Shown here: positions 34,786 to 44,387 of the stretch, in pieces
Position numbering within the stretch: position 1 is the first letter of the stretch
Layout: every line of letters begins with the position of its first letter
Origin: Planctomycetales bacterium ZRK34
Lineage (GTDB): Bacteria > Planctomycetota > Phycisphaerae > Phycisphaerales > Zrk34
Direction: 5' to 3'
Assembly (NCBI GenBank): GCA_014873095.1
Contig: CP050848.1
Coordinates: 372,001 to 436,000 of the forward strand
Length of the DNA stretch: 64,000 bases
Position numbers and translations under genes: made by a program
Notes under the pieces: model-generated
Database searches by the model: none
What the model saw: only the letters and a program-made list of their open reading frames with translations
Told to the model about the DNA's origin: nothing

Positions 34786-35940
34786 TCAGACCTGGTCGCG
34801 AATCCAGCGGGCCTGTTCCTGGTGGATCTGTTCGATGCTCGGCTGCTCGGGGAAGCCTTCGAGCGGGCCGAGTTCTTCCACGTCGCGCTGGAACGTGGGC
34901 TCGGACTGCATGTACATCGTCAACACTTCCGCCACGCTGCGCAGCGAATCCATGTGCGTGCGCTCGTAGCCGTGCGAAGCATCGACGCCGAAGCTGAGCA
35001 GCGCCGTGCGGATGTCGTTGCCGGCTTCGATCGCTGACGCGGCGTCGCATCGATAGTAGCGCATGACATCGCGCTGAAACGGAATCTCGAACTCATTGCA
35101 GAGGCCGATCAGCTTCTGCGTGAGGTGATAGTCGAACGGACCGGACTGATCCATCATCGCGATGGTGGCGCCGAACTCGCTGGCGTTCTGCTCCGGGCCG
35201 GGCGTGGCGTTGTCGATGGCGACCAGCTCGGCGATGTCGCCATGCAGCGAAGTCGAAGCGCCGGAACCGACCTCTTCGAAAATCGTGATCAGCGCGTGGC
35301 AATCCACGGCCAGTTCGATGTTGTGTTCTTTGATCGCGCGGATCGCCGCCAGCAGGCACGCCACCCCCGCCTTGTCGTCGAGATGGCGGGCGTTGATGAA
35401 CCCGTTCTCGACTTCAGGGCGCGAGTCGAACGCCACGTAATCCCCGACGCGCATGCCCAGATCGATCATGTCCTGCTCGCAGTGACAATGGTCGTCGACG
35501 CGGATTTCGAGGTTGTCCCAACCGCTGGGCTGGGTGTCGACCGCTTCGTTGTAGATGTGGCCCGAGGCCTTGAGCGGCAGGACGGTGCCGCGGAATGAGC
35601 CGCGCGGCGTGATGATCGTCACGCGGGCGCCTTCGGCGAAGCGAGCGGGCCATGTGCCCACGGGCGTGATGGCGCAGCGGCCGTTGGGCTTGAGCATGCG
35701 CACCATCGCCCCGAGGGTGTCGACATGCGCGGCGATCGCACGGGCGGGTGAGGACTGCCGGCCTTTGAGGTTGGTTCGGATCGAGCCGCGGCGGGTCATT
35801 TCAAACGGCACATGCAGGCGTTCAAGCTCGCTGCCGACGAAGCGCACCACCTGGCTGGTGTAGCCTGATGGGCTGGCGATCTCGAGCATGCCCAGCAACA
35901 TTTCGGTCAGATAATCCGTATCGATCGGCAACTTAGTCAT
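34786..35940 (-). CDS. M42-family peptidase of the NAGGN osmoprotectant system
   Basis: A 384-residue metallopeptidase. Metal ligands and catalytic residues fit clan MH/M42: IAAHVDTLGAM (His), NARHLDDKAG (bridging Asp), IFEEVGSGAS (catalytic Glu pair), AIDNATPG (Asp) and YERTHMDSL (last His). Its place directly downstream of the synthetase and amidotransferase identifies it as the M42 member of the NAGGN gene trio. It may hydrolyse or recycle the dipeptide; the precise reaction is not established. Confidence 0.9.
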   Translation of the reverse strand: MTKLPIDTDYLTEMLLGMLEIASPSGYTSQVVRFVGSELERLHVPFEMTRRGSIRTNLKGRQSSPARAIAAHVDTLGAMVRMLKPNGRCAITPVGTWPARFAEGARVTIITPRGSFRGTVLPLKASGHIYNEAVDTQPSGWDNLEIRVDDHCHCEQDMIDLGMRVGDYVAFDSRPEVENGFINARHLDDKAGVACLLAAIRAIKEHNIELAVDCHALITIFEEVGSGASTSLHGDIAELVAIDNATPGPEQNASEFGATIAMMDQSGPFDYHLTQKLIGLCNEFEIPFQRDVMRYYRCDAASAIEAGNDIRTALLSFGVDASHGYERTHMDSLRSVAEVLTMYMQSEPTFQRDVEELGPLEGFPEQPSIEQIHQEQARWIRDQV

Positions 35941-35961
35941 TGCGGTCGTTGGCCTCGAAAG

Positions 35962-37719
35962 TTAAATGCGTGTCGCATCCGCGGCGACGGTTTTGGGAAA
36001 CAGCAGATCAACAAAACGCTCGGCGGTGGGCTGCGGCTCGTGATTGGCCAGGCCCGGCCGTTCGTTGGCCTCGATGATCACGTACTGCTCATCCTCCACG
36101 TTCGGGACCAGAAAGTCCAGCCCGACGACGGGAATGTCGATGGCGGCGGCGGCGCGTTCGGCGGCGTCGACGAGCGTGGCATGCAGATCGGCTGTCACAT
36201 CGTGAATCGTCCCGCCGGTGTGCAGGTTCGCCGCCTTGCGCACCATCAGCTTTCGGTTGATCTCCAGCACATCGTCCATGGCGCAACCTGCCGCCGCCAC
36301 GCAGCGCGTCGTCTGCTCGTCCAGCGGCACGCGCGACTCGCCCCCCGTGGCCGTGGCGCGCCGGCGGTTGTACTTCTCGATCAACTGCTGGATCGTGTGC
36401 TGACCCGTGCCGATGATCACCGGCGGCTTGCGCACCGCCGCCGCCACGACTTTCTCGTCAATCACGATGATCCGCAGGTCATCGCCTTCGACGAACTGTT
36501 CGAGTATGACTTCGTCGCTGATCTGCTTGGCCTCGGCGATCGCCTGCTTCAGTTCCTCGGCATCGCGCACGTCGACGCAGACGCCGGCCCCCTGCTCGCC
36601 GCGCGCCGGCTTGACGACCACGCTGCCATGCTCAACGAGAAACGCTTCGTTCTCCTGGTCGCTGCCGGCCATCCGCTGATCCGGCACGTGGAGTCCGGCT
36701 TTTTCCAGCAGGCGGCGCGTCACACGCTTGTCATCACAGCGGCTCATCGCCACGGCCGTGGTCAACTCGCTGAGCGATTCACGACAACTGATCGACCGTC
36801 CGCCGAAGTGCAGGCTGAAAAAGCCGCCCTCGGCGTCTTCGACCTCATGGGCGATCCCGCGTCGACGCGCTTCATCGACGATGATCTTGGCGTAGGGATT
36901 CAGGGCTTCATCGCTGTCCGGCGCGATAAACAGCGGCTCATTGATCGGGTTCTTCCGCTTCACGCAGAACGCCGGCATGCGCTGAAAGCCGAGCTTCTCG
37001 TAAAGCATGATCGCCTGTTCGTTGTCGTGCATCACCGACAGATCGAGATAGGTCCGCTCACGCGCGAAAAAGTGCTCGATGACATGCCGCACCAGCGCCT
37101 CGCCGACGCCGGGCGCATGCGCCTGCGCATCGACCGCCAGGCACCACAGACTCGCGCCGCATTCGGGATCGTCAAACGCCTCCACGTGATCAACCGCGCT
37201 GACAGCCCCAACGATGCTGCCGGTCGCCTTTTCCTCGGCGACCAGATGCAGACGCAGGCGGCGATTGTCCGGCGGCTGAAGCACCCAATCTTCATCGAGC
37301 GTGACCATGCCGCGCCCGCTGTAGATCCGATTCACGCCCTCGACGTCCTTGCGTGTACGGAGGCGGCGTGTCTGAAAGGCGCTGTTTTTCCGCTGGGTCG
37401 GGCGATACTGATTCGACCACAAGCGGTAGGTGTGCGATGGATCGAGAAACAACTGATGCGGCGCCAGCGAGAGCACCACATGCGGATCGCGCACGTACAG
37501 CGCAATGTCGCGCCGCTTGGGCCCTTCTTCGCAAAGCGCCTTGGCCAGATCACGCGCCCGTTCGAAGGTGTGGGCGAACAGCAAACGCCCCCAACCCATT
37601 TCGACTGTCGCGTCGGAACGCATGCGCTTGGCGTCGATGGTCTGCGGCTGTTCCCAGTGGCGCTGCGACGGCGAAGCCATACGGTCCAGGCGGATGCCCT
37701 TTTTCAGGTTTTTCTTCAT
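35962..37719 (-). CDS. ngg: N-acetylglutaminylglutamine synthetase (GNAT + ATP-grasp)
   Basis: A 585-residue two-domain enzyme. A GNAT acetyltransferase spans about 110-250 (LWCLAVDAQAHAPGVGEALV, then LYEKLGFQRMPAF). An ATP-grasp ligase follows at about 320-575 (VVVKPARGEQGAGV, ILEQFVEGDDLRIIVID, VVGLDFLVPN, IIEANERPGL). It acetylates and joins glutamines to give N-acetylglutaminylglutamine, the precursor of the osmolyte NAGGN. The order amidotransferase, synthetase, M42 peptidase matches the known trio. Confidence 0.93.
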   Translation of the reverse strand: MKKNLKKGIRLDRMASPSQRHWEQPQTIDAKRMRSDATVEMGWGRLLFAHTFERARDLAKALCEEGPKRRDIALYVRDPHVVLSLAPHQLFLDPSHTYRLWSNQYRPTQRKNSAFQTRRLRTRKDVEGVNRIYSGRGMVTLDEDWVLQPPDNRRLRLHLVAEEKATGSIVGAVSAVDHVEAFDDPECGASLWCLAVDAQAHAPGVGEALVRHVIEHFFARERTYLDLSVMHDNEQAIMLYEKLGFQRMPAFCVKRKNPINEPLFIAPDSDEALNPYAKIIVDEARRRGIAHEVEDAEGGFFSLHFGGRSISCRESLSELTTAVAMSRCDDKRVTRRLLEKAGLHVPDQRMAGSDQENEAFLVEHGSVVVKPARGEQGAGVCVDVRDAEELKQAIAEAKQISDEVILEQFVEGDDLRIIVIDEKVVAAAVRKPPVIIGTGQHTIQQLIEKYNRRRATATGGESRVPLDEQTTRCVAAAGCAMDDVLEINRKLMVRKAANLHTGGTIHDVTADLHATLVDAAERAAAAIDIPVVGLDFLVPNVEDEQYVIIEANERPGLANHEPQPTAERFVDLLFPKTVAADATRI

Positions 37720-37747
37720 GGCGTACCCTTCCGGTCGAACACGCGGT

Positions 37748-39520
37748 TCATACCTGGTGCGTCTGCAACCACCATTCCAGCAACGCCATCTGCCACAGCT
37801 TCGACCCCCGCAGCGGCGTGATGTGTTCTTCGGGCTTGGCCAGCAGCTTGTTCACGTAATCCTTATTGAATAGATCACGCTGCTGAGCGGCCGGATCGGT
37901 CAACACTTCACGAACCTTTTCCAGATACTCGCCACGCAGGAACTTCAGCGCCGGCACCGGGAAGTAACCCTTCGGCCGATCGATCACGCCCGAGGGTATC
38001 ACCTTGCGGGCAGCATCCTTGAGCACCCCCTTGCCTTCCTGTTCGAGCTTCAGCTCAGCAGGGATGCGCCCGGCGAGTTCGACGAGTTCATGATCGAGAA
38101 ACGGCACACGGGCCTCGAGACCCCACGCCATCGTCATGTTGTCGACGCGCTTGACCGGGTCGTCGACGAGCATGATCGTCGTGTCCAGCCGCAACGCCTT
38201 GTCGATCGGTCGATCGGCCCCGTCCCGGGCGAAGTGCTCAGCCACGAAGGCCCGGCTGTAATCATCTTCAACACGATCGGGGTTCATCGCCTGCGCATAG
38301 TCGGCATGATCACGATCGAAAAACACGCGGGCATAGTCCGACACCGCATCGGCGCTGTCGAGCATCGGCGGATACCAGTGATAACCGCCGAACACCTCGT
38401 CGGCCCCCTGCCCGCTCTGCACGACCTTCACATGCTTGGAAACCTCTTCGCTGAGCAGGTAGAACCCGATGACATCGTGACTGACCATCGGCTCGCTCAT
38501 CGCGTAGATGCAACGCTCCAATTCCGACAGCGCACGCGATGAATCGATCTTGATTTTGTGGTGCTCGGTGCCGAAGTGCTCGGCGATGACATCGGAGTAT
38601 TTGAACTCGTTGCCTTCTTCGTCGCCGACGGTATCAAACCCGATCGAGAATGTGTTCAACCCCTTCTGCCCGGACTCAGCCAGCAGGCCGACGACAAGGC
38701 TCGAATCCAGCCCACCAGAAAGCAACACACCGACGGGCACATCCGCGATGAGTCGACGCTTCACCGACGCGCGCAAGGTTTCGAGGATCAACTCCTGCCA
38801 CTCGGCGGCGCTGCGTTTGCGGTCTTCATCCGACTGATTGAAGTTCGGCGCCCAGTAGGTTTTCGTGCTGGCTGTTCCGTCGGGGGCGACGTTCATCACC
38901 GTCGCCGGGGGCAGCTTGCGCACGCCGCGGAAGATCGTATACGGCGCGGGCACGACCGAGTGGAAGGTCATGTAATGGTGCAGCGCGATCGGATCGAGGC
39001 TGGTGTCGACATCGCCCGCGGCGATCATCGCCGGCAGCGACGAAGCGAATCGCAGCTTCTGATCTTCCAGCGAATAGTACAGCGGCTTGATGCCGAGCCG
39101 ATCGCGCCCCATGAAGATGGCGCCGGTCTGCTGATTCCAGATGGCGAAGGCGAACATGCCGTTGAGGCGTTTGACGAAGTCATCGCCCCAGGCGTGATAG
39201 GCCTTGATCAGAACTTCGGTATCACCACCGGAAAAGAAGTTGTAGCCCTTGGCGGAGAGCTCTTCGCGCAGTTCGTGGTAGTTGTAGATTTCGCCGTTGT
39301 AGACGATGCCGAGTCCGAGCTTCTTGTCGAACATCGGCTGATTGGATTTTTCGGAAAGGTCGATGATCGACAGGCGACGATGTCCGAACATCGAGCCATT
39401 GTGCTGATACACGCCCTGCGCGTCCGGGCCGCGCGATTCGAGGCGTTCGGTCATGACTTTCACCACGTCAGTTGCCGGCGGCCGTCCGTCAAAGACGACT
39501 TCGCCGCAGATTCCACACAC
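37748..39520 (-). CDS. asnO: N-acetylglutaminylglutamine amidotransferase (asparagine synthase-like)
   Basis: I set a GTG start at 39520 so that the nucleophilic Cys becomes residue 2 (VCGICGEVV), as required for class II glutamine amidotransferases; AAGGAG lies 9 bases upstream. The 590-residue product has the glutaminase half (HRRLSIIDLS, YNGEIYNYHELR, SGGDTEVL, NGMFAFAIW) and the synthetase half with the PP-loop LLSGGLDSSLVVG. It amidates N-acetylglutaminylglutamine to NAGGN, a compatible solute used at high salt. The MarR regulator is 42 bases upstream. Confidence 0.94.
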   Translation of the reverse strand: MCGICGEVVFDGRPPATDVVKVMTERLESRGPDAQGVYQHNGSMFGHRRLSIIDLSEKSNQPMFDKKLGLGIVYNGEIYNYHELREELSAKGYNFFSGGDTEVLIKAYHAWGDDFVKRLNGMFAFAIWNQQTGAIFMGRDRLGIKPLYYSLEDQKLRFASSLPAMIAAGDVDTSLDPIALHHYMTFHSVVPAPYTIFRGVRKLPPATVMNVAPDGTASTKTYWAPNFNQSDEDRKRSAAEWQELILETLRASVKRRLIADVPVGVLLSGGLDSSLVVGLLAESGQKGLNTFSIGFDTVGDEEGNEFKYSDVIAEHFGTEHHKIKIDSSRALSELERCIYAMSEPMVSHDVIGFYLLSEEVSKHVKVVQSGQGADEVFGGYHWYPPMLDSADAVSDYARVFFDRDHADYAQAMNPDRVEDDYSRAFVAEHFARDGADRPIDKALRLDTTIMLVDDPVKRVDNMTMAWGLEARVPFLDHELVELAGRIPAELKLEQEGKGVLKDAARKVIPSGVIDRPKGYFPVPALKFLRGEYLEKVREVLTDPAAQQRDLFNKDYVNKLLAKPEEHITPLRGSKLWQMALLEWWLQTHQV

Positions 39521-39562
39521 GGAATAAAACTCCTTGAGTTGTAGTAACGATGAACGATTCAA

Positions 39563-40090
39563 TCATCCGGCAGCCGCCATGCCCGAACGCTGGTCGGACG
39601 CTGCGGGCGACTGCGAGGCTTGTGGGTTATCCGGTAAGTCCAGTACATCAATGGTGTCCGGGGTTTCCATCATGCCGGCCAGACGTTGCAGCGAGGCGAG
39701 CATGAGCGTGCGCTCCCAATCGGCCTGCTGCGAAAGCTGATTCATGAACGAGTCCTGCCACATCGACGGGGCGCCTTCGGCGAGCGATTGCCCGGCGGGC
39801 GTGGCGGACACGAGCACGCGGCGTTTGTCCTGCTGATCGCGTCGCCGCCGCATCAGGCCGCGCAGTTCCAAGCGGTTGATGATGCCGGTGACCGTCGCCT
39901 GCGAGAGGCTCATCTGCTGGGCCAGTGCCCCGACGCTGAGTTCCTCGCCGCCGGCAAGCAGGCGTAACACCAACACCTGCGGGCCGGTGAGTCCCCCGCG
40001 GCGCATCATGGCGCGGGACTGTCGGTCCATCGCCCGTGTGATGCGACGCAGTGCGGCGAACACCGCCTCGGCAAGCTGTTCCTGCGACAT
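39563..40090 (-). CDS. MarR-family transcriptional regulator of the NAGGN operon
   Basis: A 175-residue winged-helix protein: LTGPQVLVLRLLAGGEELSV, SLSQATVTGIINRLELRGLM, then DKRRVLVSATPAGQSL for the wing. It is co-directional with the NAGGN genes and first in the unit, so it probably responds to osmotic or chemical stress and controls them. The C-terminal 40 residues are low-complexity. Confidence 0.9.
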   Translation of the reverse strand: MSQEQLAEAVFAALRRITRAMDRQSRAMMRRGGLTGPQVLVLRLLAGGEELSVGALAQQMSLSQATVTGIINRLELRGLMRRRRDQQDKRRVLVSATPAGQSLAEGAPSMWQDSFMNQLSQQADWERTLMLASLQRLAGMMETPDTIDVLDLPDNPQASQSPAASDQRSGMAAAG

Positions 40091-40323
40091 GCGAGATATC
40101 CCCTGAACATTCCTTCTGGGACGGATTGCATTGTATTCTAATGATTTATGATGTCAATTTTCAGCGTTAATCCGGCCATTATCCCGCCACACGAACGAAT
40201 ATCCATTCGCTTACTAAATATTCACATTCCCCTGCCCGGAGGTAAAACAGGCGGGCAGTGGCCCCGCGCAGTTATTATGGATAGCATTGTCTTGAATTGT
40301 TCGCAGCCCTATTGAAGCCCCCC

Positions 40324-41631
40324 ATGATTCGACTGACGTTGATGACATTGCTCGCGATCGGCTCGGCAATCGATCTCGCCTCCGCAGACGACGCGTACGA
40401 CGTGCCGCCGATCAACTACGCCTCGACGGCCCCGCGTGATGCGATGGCCGCGCTGAACCGGCGATTGGCTTCCGGCAAGTTGCACCTGCAGTACGAACCT
40501 GCCCACGGTTATCTCAAGTCGCTGCTGAAGGCACTCGACATCGACACCACCACCCAAGTGTTGGTGTTCTCCAAAACGAGCTTTCAGATTCGACGGATCA
40601 ATCCCGACACGCCGCGTGCGATCTACTTCAATGATGATGTGTACGTGGGCTGGGTGCTCGGCGGCGATGTGATCGAAATCAGCACCGTCGATCCGAAGCT
40701 CGGCGGCGTCTTCTACACGATCGATCAGCAGCCCCCCGAAGCCGACGCCCCGCCGACCATCACCCGCCGCTTCGGTGAGTGCATGCAGTGCCATACCTCG
40801 CCGATGACTCAGAGCGTGCCCGGCCACATGGTTCGATCCGTCATCACCGATCCGCAAGGCTTCCTGCAGCTACGCGCCGAGGCGACGGTCTCCGACGGCC
40901 GCACCGCCTTCGGCGAACGCTTCGGCGGGTGGTACGTCACCGGCACGCATGGCGACATGCGCCACCGCGGCAACATCACCATGCCGCGCAAAAACACCGA
41001 CGAAGAAGACCTCGACCTCGATGCCGGCGCCAACCTCACCGACCTGTCGAGCAAACTCGACGTCGCCCCCTACCTCAGCAAACACAGCGACATGGTCGCG
41101 CTCATGGTGCTCGAGCATCAAACCCACATGCACAACCTGATCACCCGCGCGACCTACCGCACACGCATCGCGCTGGATCAGGAAGAGCAGATGAACCGCG
41201 CCCTGGGCCGCCCGCCGGGTTCGGTCAGCGAGCACACCCTGCGAAGGATCCAGCGGGCCGGCGACGCCCTGCTGCGTTATCTGCTGCTGGTCGATGAAGA
41301 GATTCTCGAAGACCCGATCACCGGCGTCGGCGGATTCACCGAACACTTCCAGAAACAGGGACCGTTCGACGATCAGGGCCGCTCGTTGCGGCAGTTGAAT
41401 CTGCGCAAGTATCTTTTCGAGTATCCGTGCAGCTACCTGATCTATTCCGAATCGTTTGACGCCATGCCCGGGCCGATGCTCGACTACGTGTATCGTCGGC
41501 TCTACGACATCCTCACCGGGCGCGACCGCGACGCCCCCTTCGACGCGATCTCGACCGCCAAGCGCCGGGCCGTGCTCGAGATCCTCCGCCAGACCAAATC
41601 CTCGCTGCCGGTTTACTTTTTCAAGGACTGA
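40324..41631 (+). CDS. Secreted protein with a single CxxCH haem-binding motif
   Basis: A 435-residue protein with a signal peptide (LTLMTLLAIGSAIDLASA) when started at the ATG at 40324. It has one c-type haem site, C153-MQ-C156-H157, in a region rich in beta-strands, and a conserved Asp/His-rich second half (LSKHSDMVALMVLEHQTHMHN). Proteins of this pattern occur in planctomycetes, but I know no function. It probably acts in the periplasm. It is convergent with the histidine kinase gene. Confidence 0.68.
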   Translation: MIRLTLMTLLAIGSAIDLASADDAYDVPPINYASTAPRDAMAALNRRLASGKLHLQYEPAHGYLKSLLKALDIDTTTQVLVFSKTSFQIRRINPDTPRAIYFNDDVYVGWVLGGDVIEISTVDPKLGGVFYTIDQQPPEADAPPTITRRFGECMQCHTSPMTQSVPGHMVRSVITDPQGFLQLRAEATVSDGRTAFGERFGGWYVTGTHGDMRHRGNITMPRKNTDEEDLDLDAGANLTDLSSKLDVAPYLSKHSDMVALMVLEHQTHMHNLITRATYRTRIALDQEEQMNRALGRPPGSVSEHTLRRIQRAGDALLRYLLLVDEEILEDPITGVGGFTEHFQKQGPFDDQGRSLRQLNLRKYLFEYPCSYLIYSESFDAMPGPMLDYVYRRLYDILTGRDRDAPFDAISTAKRRAVLEILRQTKSSLPVYFFKD

Positions 41632-41635
41632 CCGC

Positions 41636-43540
41636 TCACGCCGCCTGCGCCATGGGGCGCATTTGTCGGGGCAGCGTCAGATAGAACGTCGCGCCCAGAC
41701 CAAGTTCCGACTCGACCCAGACACGACCGCCGTGCGCGATGGCAATCGAACGCACAATCGCCAAGCCAAGCCCCGTGCCATCGCATCCATTGTCAACCCG
41801 GCGGAACAACTCGAATATCTGCTCGTGGTGCCTGGCGTCGATGCCCGGACCGTCGTCCCTGACATAGATGCGACATTCGGCTTCGTCGACATCGCATCCG
41901 ATTTCGATCACTCCACCATCGCGACAGCCATACTTGATGGCATTGACCAGCAGGTTGTCGAGCATCTGGGCCAGCCGAGTCTGATCCGCCATCACCGTCG
42001 GCAGGCCGGGCCGCACGCGCAATGTGACGCCGCACTCATCAAGGCGCGACTGGTAAATCTGACGCAGATGTTCAATCGTCTGCCCCAGGTCGACACTTGT
42101 CGGAATCTTGATCGCCCGACCGGCGCGGCTGAGCTCGAGCAGATCATCCAGCGTCCGTCGCATGCGCTGCGAAGCCTGCTTGAGAACATCCACGTGCTCG
42201 TGTACCTGCTCGTGACAACCCGCGATCAGATCGTTCTCGATGTAGCGAAGATAACCGTCAAATGCCAGCAGCGGGGATTTCAGATCATGCGACGCAGTGT
42301 AGACGAACTGCTCCAACTCGCGATTCTTCTGCGCCAGCGTCTGATTGGCTTGGCGCAATGCCTGATTGCGCTGGCGGACCTGTGTGATCATGTCATCGAA
42401 AGCCCGCGCCAGCACACCCACCTCATGCGGAGCATTGGTCGGCAATTTCACCTGGAGATCGCCGCGACCGAACGATTCGACCGCCACGGCAATCTCGCGA
42501 AATGGTTTCATCAACCGACTGCCGTAGAAATGAGCGATCAACAGCGAGACCGCCAGCGCCACGCCGATGAAGATCATCGCCTGCTGGCGCGTGGTGTCGG
42601 CAGCTTGAACGATGGAGTCGTATGAAGCGGTGAGCACCACTCCGTAACGGCGGTTGCGTGCATCAATCCATCGCAAGGCCAGCGCGCGATCGCCCTGCGG
42701 CGTGCTGATCCAGCGCCTCAGCGAGACGCCCCCCGCCCCTGCCGCATGTCTTGTCACCGCGGTGATTTCAGCCGCCGGACTGTTTGCATCACTCTGATGC
42801 AACAGAAGGCGGCCGGTTTGATCTGCGAGATATAGTGTTTGCTCCACCGGCGTAGAAGCGTCGATTCGTTTGTACAATGCCTGACAATCCATGCTCACAG
42901 ACAGCACGAAGGCGACATTCCCCGTTTCGTCATACACCGGCGCCGCCGCATGCAGCACATCCATCAACGGTATCGAGCTATCGTCATGCACGCGTTCCAA
43001 ATGACAGTTTGACAGATAAGCCTGGCTCGATGGCTTGGCGAGCACCTGTTGATACAGGTCGCGGTGTAATTCATCCGACGTATCCGAGACTTTCGCAACA
43101 CTGGCCCATCCGTTGCGTCGTTCGACATGAATCAACTCCATGCCGCCGGTATTGACATCGAGCAGGCGCACAGCGTTCAGTGAAGGCGATAGATCGACCA
43201 GCGCACGGAAAGTCTGCTCCAGGCGACTCAGCAGTTGTGATGAGTCGTCGTGACTCGGCGCGCCATCGTCACCCGTGCGGCTCGCTTTCAACAGGGCATG
43301 CACCTCGGAACTGCGTGCAAGCATTTCCACCGTGCCGCAGAGCCGCTCTGTCTCGATATTCAGTTGTTGGGTGACGTTGCGGCTTGCGAGGCTCAACTGC
43401 TCCCATTTTTCCTGAACCAGCGCCTCGCTGAAACGGTGCGTGATCCACCAGCCGACCAGCAATACAGTGCCGACGATCAAAACAGCGTGCAACAGCGCAA
43501 TGCGATGTACCAACCCGGATTGTTTAATCAGTTTTTTCAT
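41636..43540 (-). CDS. Membrane sensor histidine kinase with extracytoplasmic sensor and HAMP
   Basis: A 634-residue protein. A helix at about 15-33 and another at about 300-320 bracket a large periplasmic sensing domain of Cache type. HAMP follows (GSRLMKPFREIAVAVESFGRGDL), then a coiled region with QNQAL repeats. The phospho-accepting SHDLKSPLLAFDGYL and ATPase motifs (NLLVNAIKYG, DDGPGID, GTGLGLAIV) are intact. It is the only complete kinase in this cluster, with four single-domain regulators upstream, so it may feed several of them. Confidence 0.9.
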   Translation of the reverse strand: MKKLIKQSGLVHRIALLHAVLIVGTVLLVGWWITHRFSEALVQEKWEQLSLASRNVTQQLNIETERLCGTVEMLARSSEVHALLKASRTGDDGAPSHDDSSQLLSRLEQTFRALVDLSPSLNAVRLLDVNTGGMELIHVERRNGWASVAKVSDTSDELHRDLYQQVLAKPSSQAYLSNCHLERVHDDSSIPLMDVLHAAAPVYDETGNVAFVLSVSMDCQALYKRIDASTPVEQTLYLADQTGRLLLHQSDANSPAAEITAVTRHAAGAGGVSLRRWISTPQGDRALALRWIDARNRRYGVVLTASYDSIVQAADTTRQQAMIFIGVALAVSLLIAHFYGSRLMKPFREIAVAVESFGRGDLQVKLPTNAPHEVGVLARAFDDMITQVRQRNQALRQANQTLAQKNRELEQFVYTASHDLKSPLLAFDGYLRYIENDLIAGCHEQVHEHVDVLKQASQRMRRTLDDLLELSRAGRAIKIPTSVDLGQTIEHLRQIYQSRLDECGVTLRVRPGLPTVMADQTRLAQMLDNLLVNAIKYGCRDGGVIEIGCDVDEAECRIYVRDDGPGIDARHHEQIFELFRRVDNGCDGTGLGLAIVRSIAIAHGGRVWVESELGLGATFYLTLPRQMRPMAQAA

Positions 43541-43554
43541 GGAAGACTGACTGG

Positions 43555-43950
43555 TTATGCGACACTCGGCGGAGTCGGCGCACTCAGCAGCGCGGCGCGG
43601 ATGGTGTTCAACAATCGGTCGTAGTCAAACGGCTTGTGGATGGTGGCGTAGGCGCCGAGCACGTCGGCGATCTCGTCAAGCCGCGTCGACTTGTCGCCGG
43701 TGAGATAGATCACGGGCGTGTCGGAGAGTTCCGCCCGATTGTGACCGCGTTCCAGCACGGTGAAGCCGTCGCCCGCGGGCATGTTCACGTCGAGAATCAT
43801 CACGTCCGGCGCGCATTCGACGGCCTTGGCCAGGGCGTTGTAGCCGTCGGTTGCGGTCACCACTTCAAAACCGTCATTGCGAAGCCGCTGGCTTAACGCT
43901 TCCAGCAGGCGGGAGTCGTCGTCGGCAATCAGAATCGTCGGATGTCGCAT
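43555..43950 (-). CDS. Single-domain response regulator (type A)
   Basis: A 131-residue receiver: IADDDSRLLEAL, phospho-Asp in DVMILDVNMPAGDGFTVLER, IYLTGD, and Lys in IHKPFDYD. It closely resembles the regulator at 44388 (same LDVxMPAGDG block), suggesting duplication. No output domain. It is 14 bases upstream of the membrane kinase. Confidence 0.9.
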   Translation of the reverse strand: MRHPTILIADDDSRLLEALSQRLRNDGFEVVTATDGYNALAKAVECAPDVMILDVNMPAGDGFTVLERGHNRAELSDTPVIYLTGDKSTRLDEIADVLGAYATIHKPFDYDRLLNTIRAALLSAPTPPSVA

Positions 43951-43955
43951 GGTAT

Positions 43956-44375
43956 TTAGTTCCTGTGAGAGATGGATTCAAAAGACGACGGGAGGATCGG
44001 AACCCCGGAAAGCGCGAGTTCCGATTCCACCCGTCGGAGCAGCGTCGAATGGTTAAATGGTTTGGCCATCAACGTAATGTCGTGCAGCGAGCCCATGGCC
44101 CGTCGATAAGCATCCGGATGACCGGAGATGACGATGATGGGCACGCTCGATGCGGCACGGATGAGGTTGATCATGCCGATGCCGTCGATGCCGGGCATGT
44201 GCAGATCGGTGATGATCAGATCGATGCCGGCCATTGAATAACGATGCAGTCCTTCATCGCCGGTCGCCGCCGAAAGGCAGTCATATCCGGCGTTTTGCAG
44301 GCGCTTGACGAGAATCCGCGTGATGCGTTCGTCATCGTCAATCACCAGAATGCGTGGTGGGTGTGTCGGTCGCAT
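43956..44375 (-). CDS. Single-domain response regulator (type B)
   Basis: A 139-residue receiver: VIDDDERITRILVKRL, phospho-Asp in LIITDLHMPGIDGIGM, IIVISGH, Lys in MAKPFNHS. It resembles the regulator at 44788 (TDLxMPxxDG and KPF blocks), so the four regulators alternate A-B-A-B. No output domain. Confidence 0.9.
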   Translation of the reverse strand: MRPTHPPRILVIDDDERITRILVKRLQNAGYDCLSAATGDEGLHRYSMAGIDLIITDLHMPGIDGIGMINLIRAASSVPIIVISGHPDAYRRAMGSLHDITLMAKPFNHSTLLRRVESELALSGVPILPSSFESISHRN

Positions 44376-44387
44376 GGGAGTCTCCCT

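Noticed and set aside
36040-37821. 593-codon frame opposite ngg
   Set aside because: Shadow frame of a well-supported GNAT/ATP-grasp protein.
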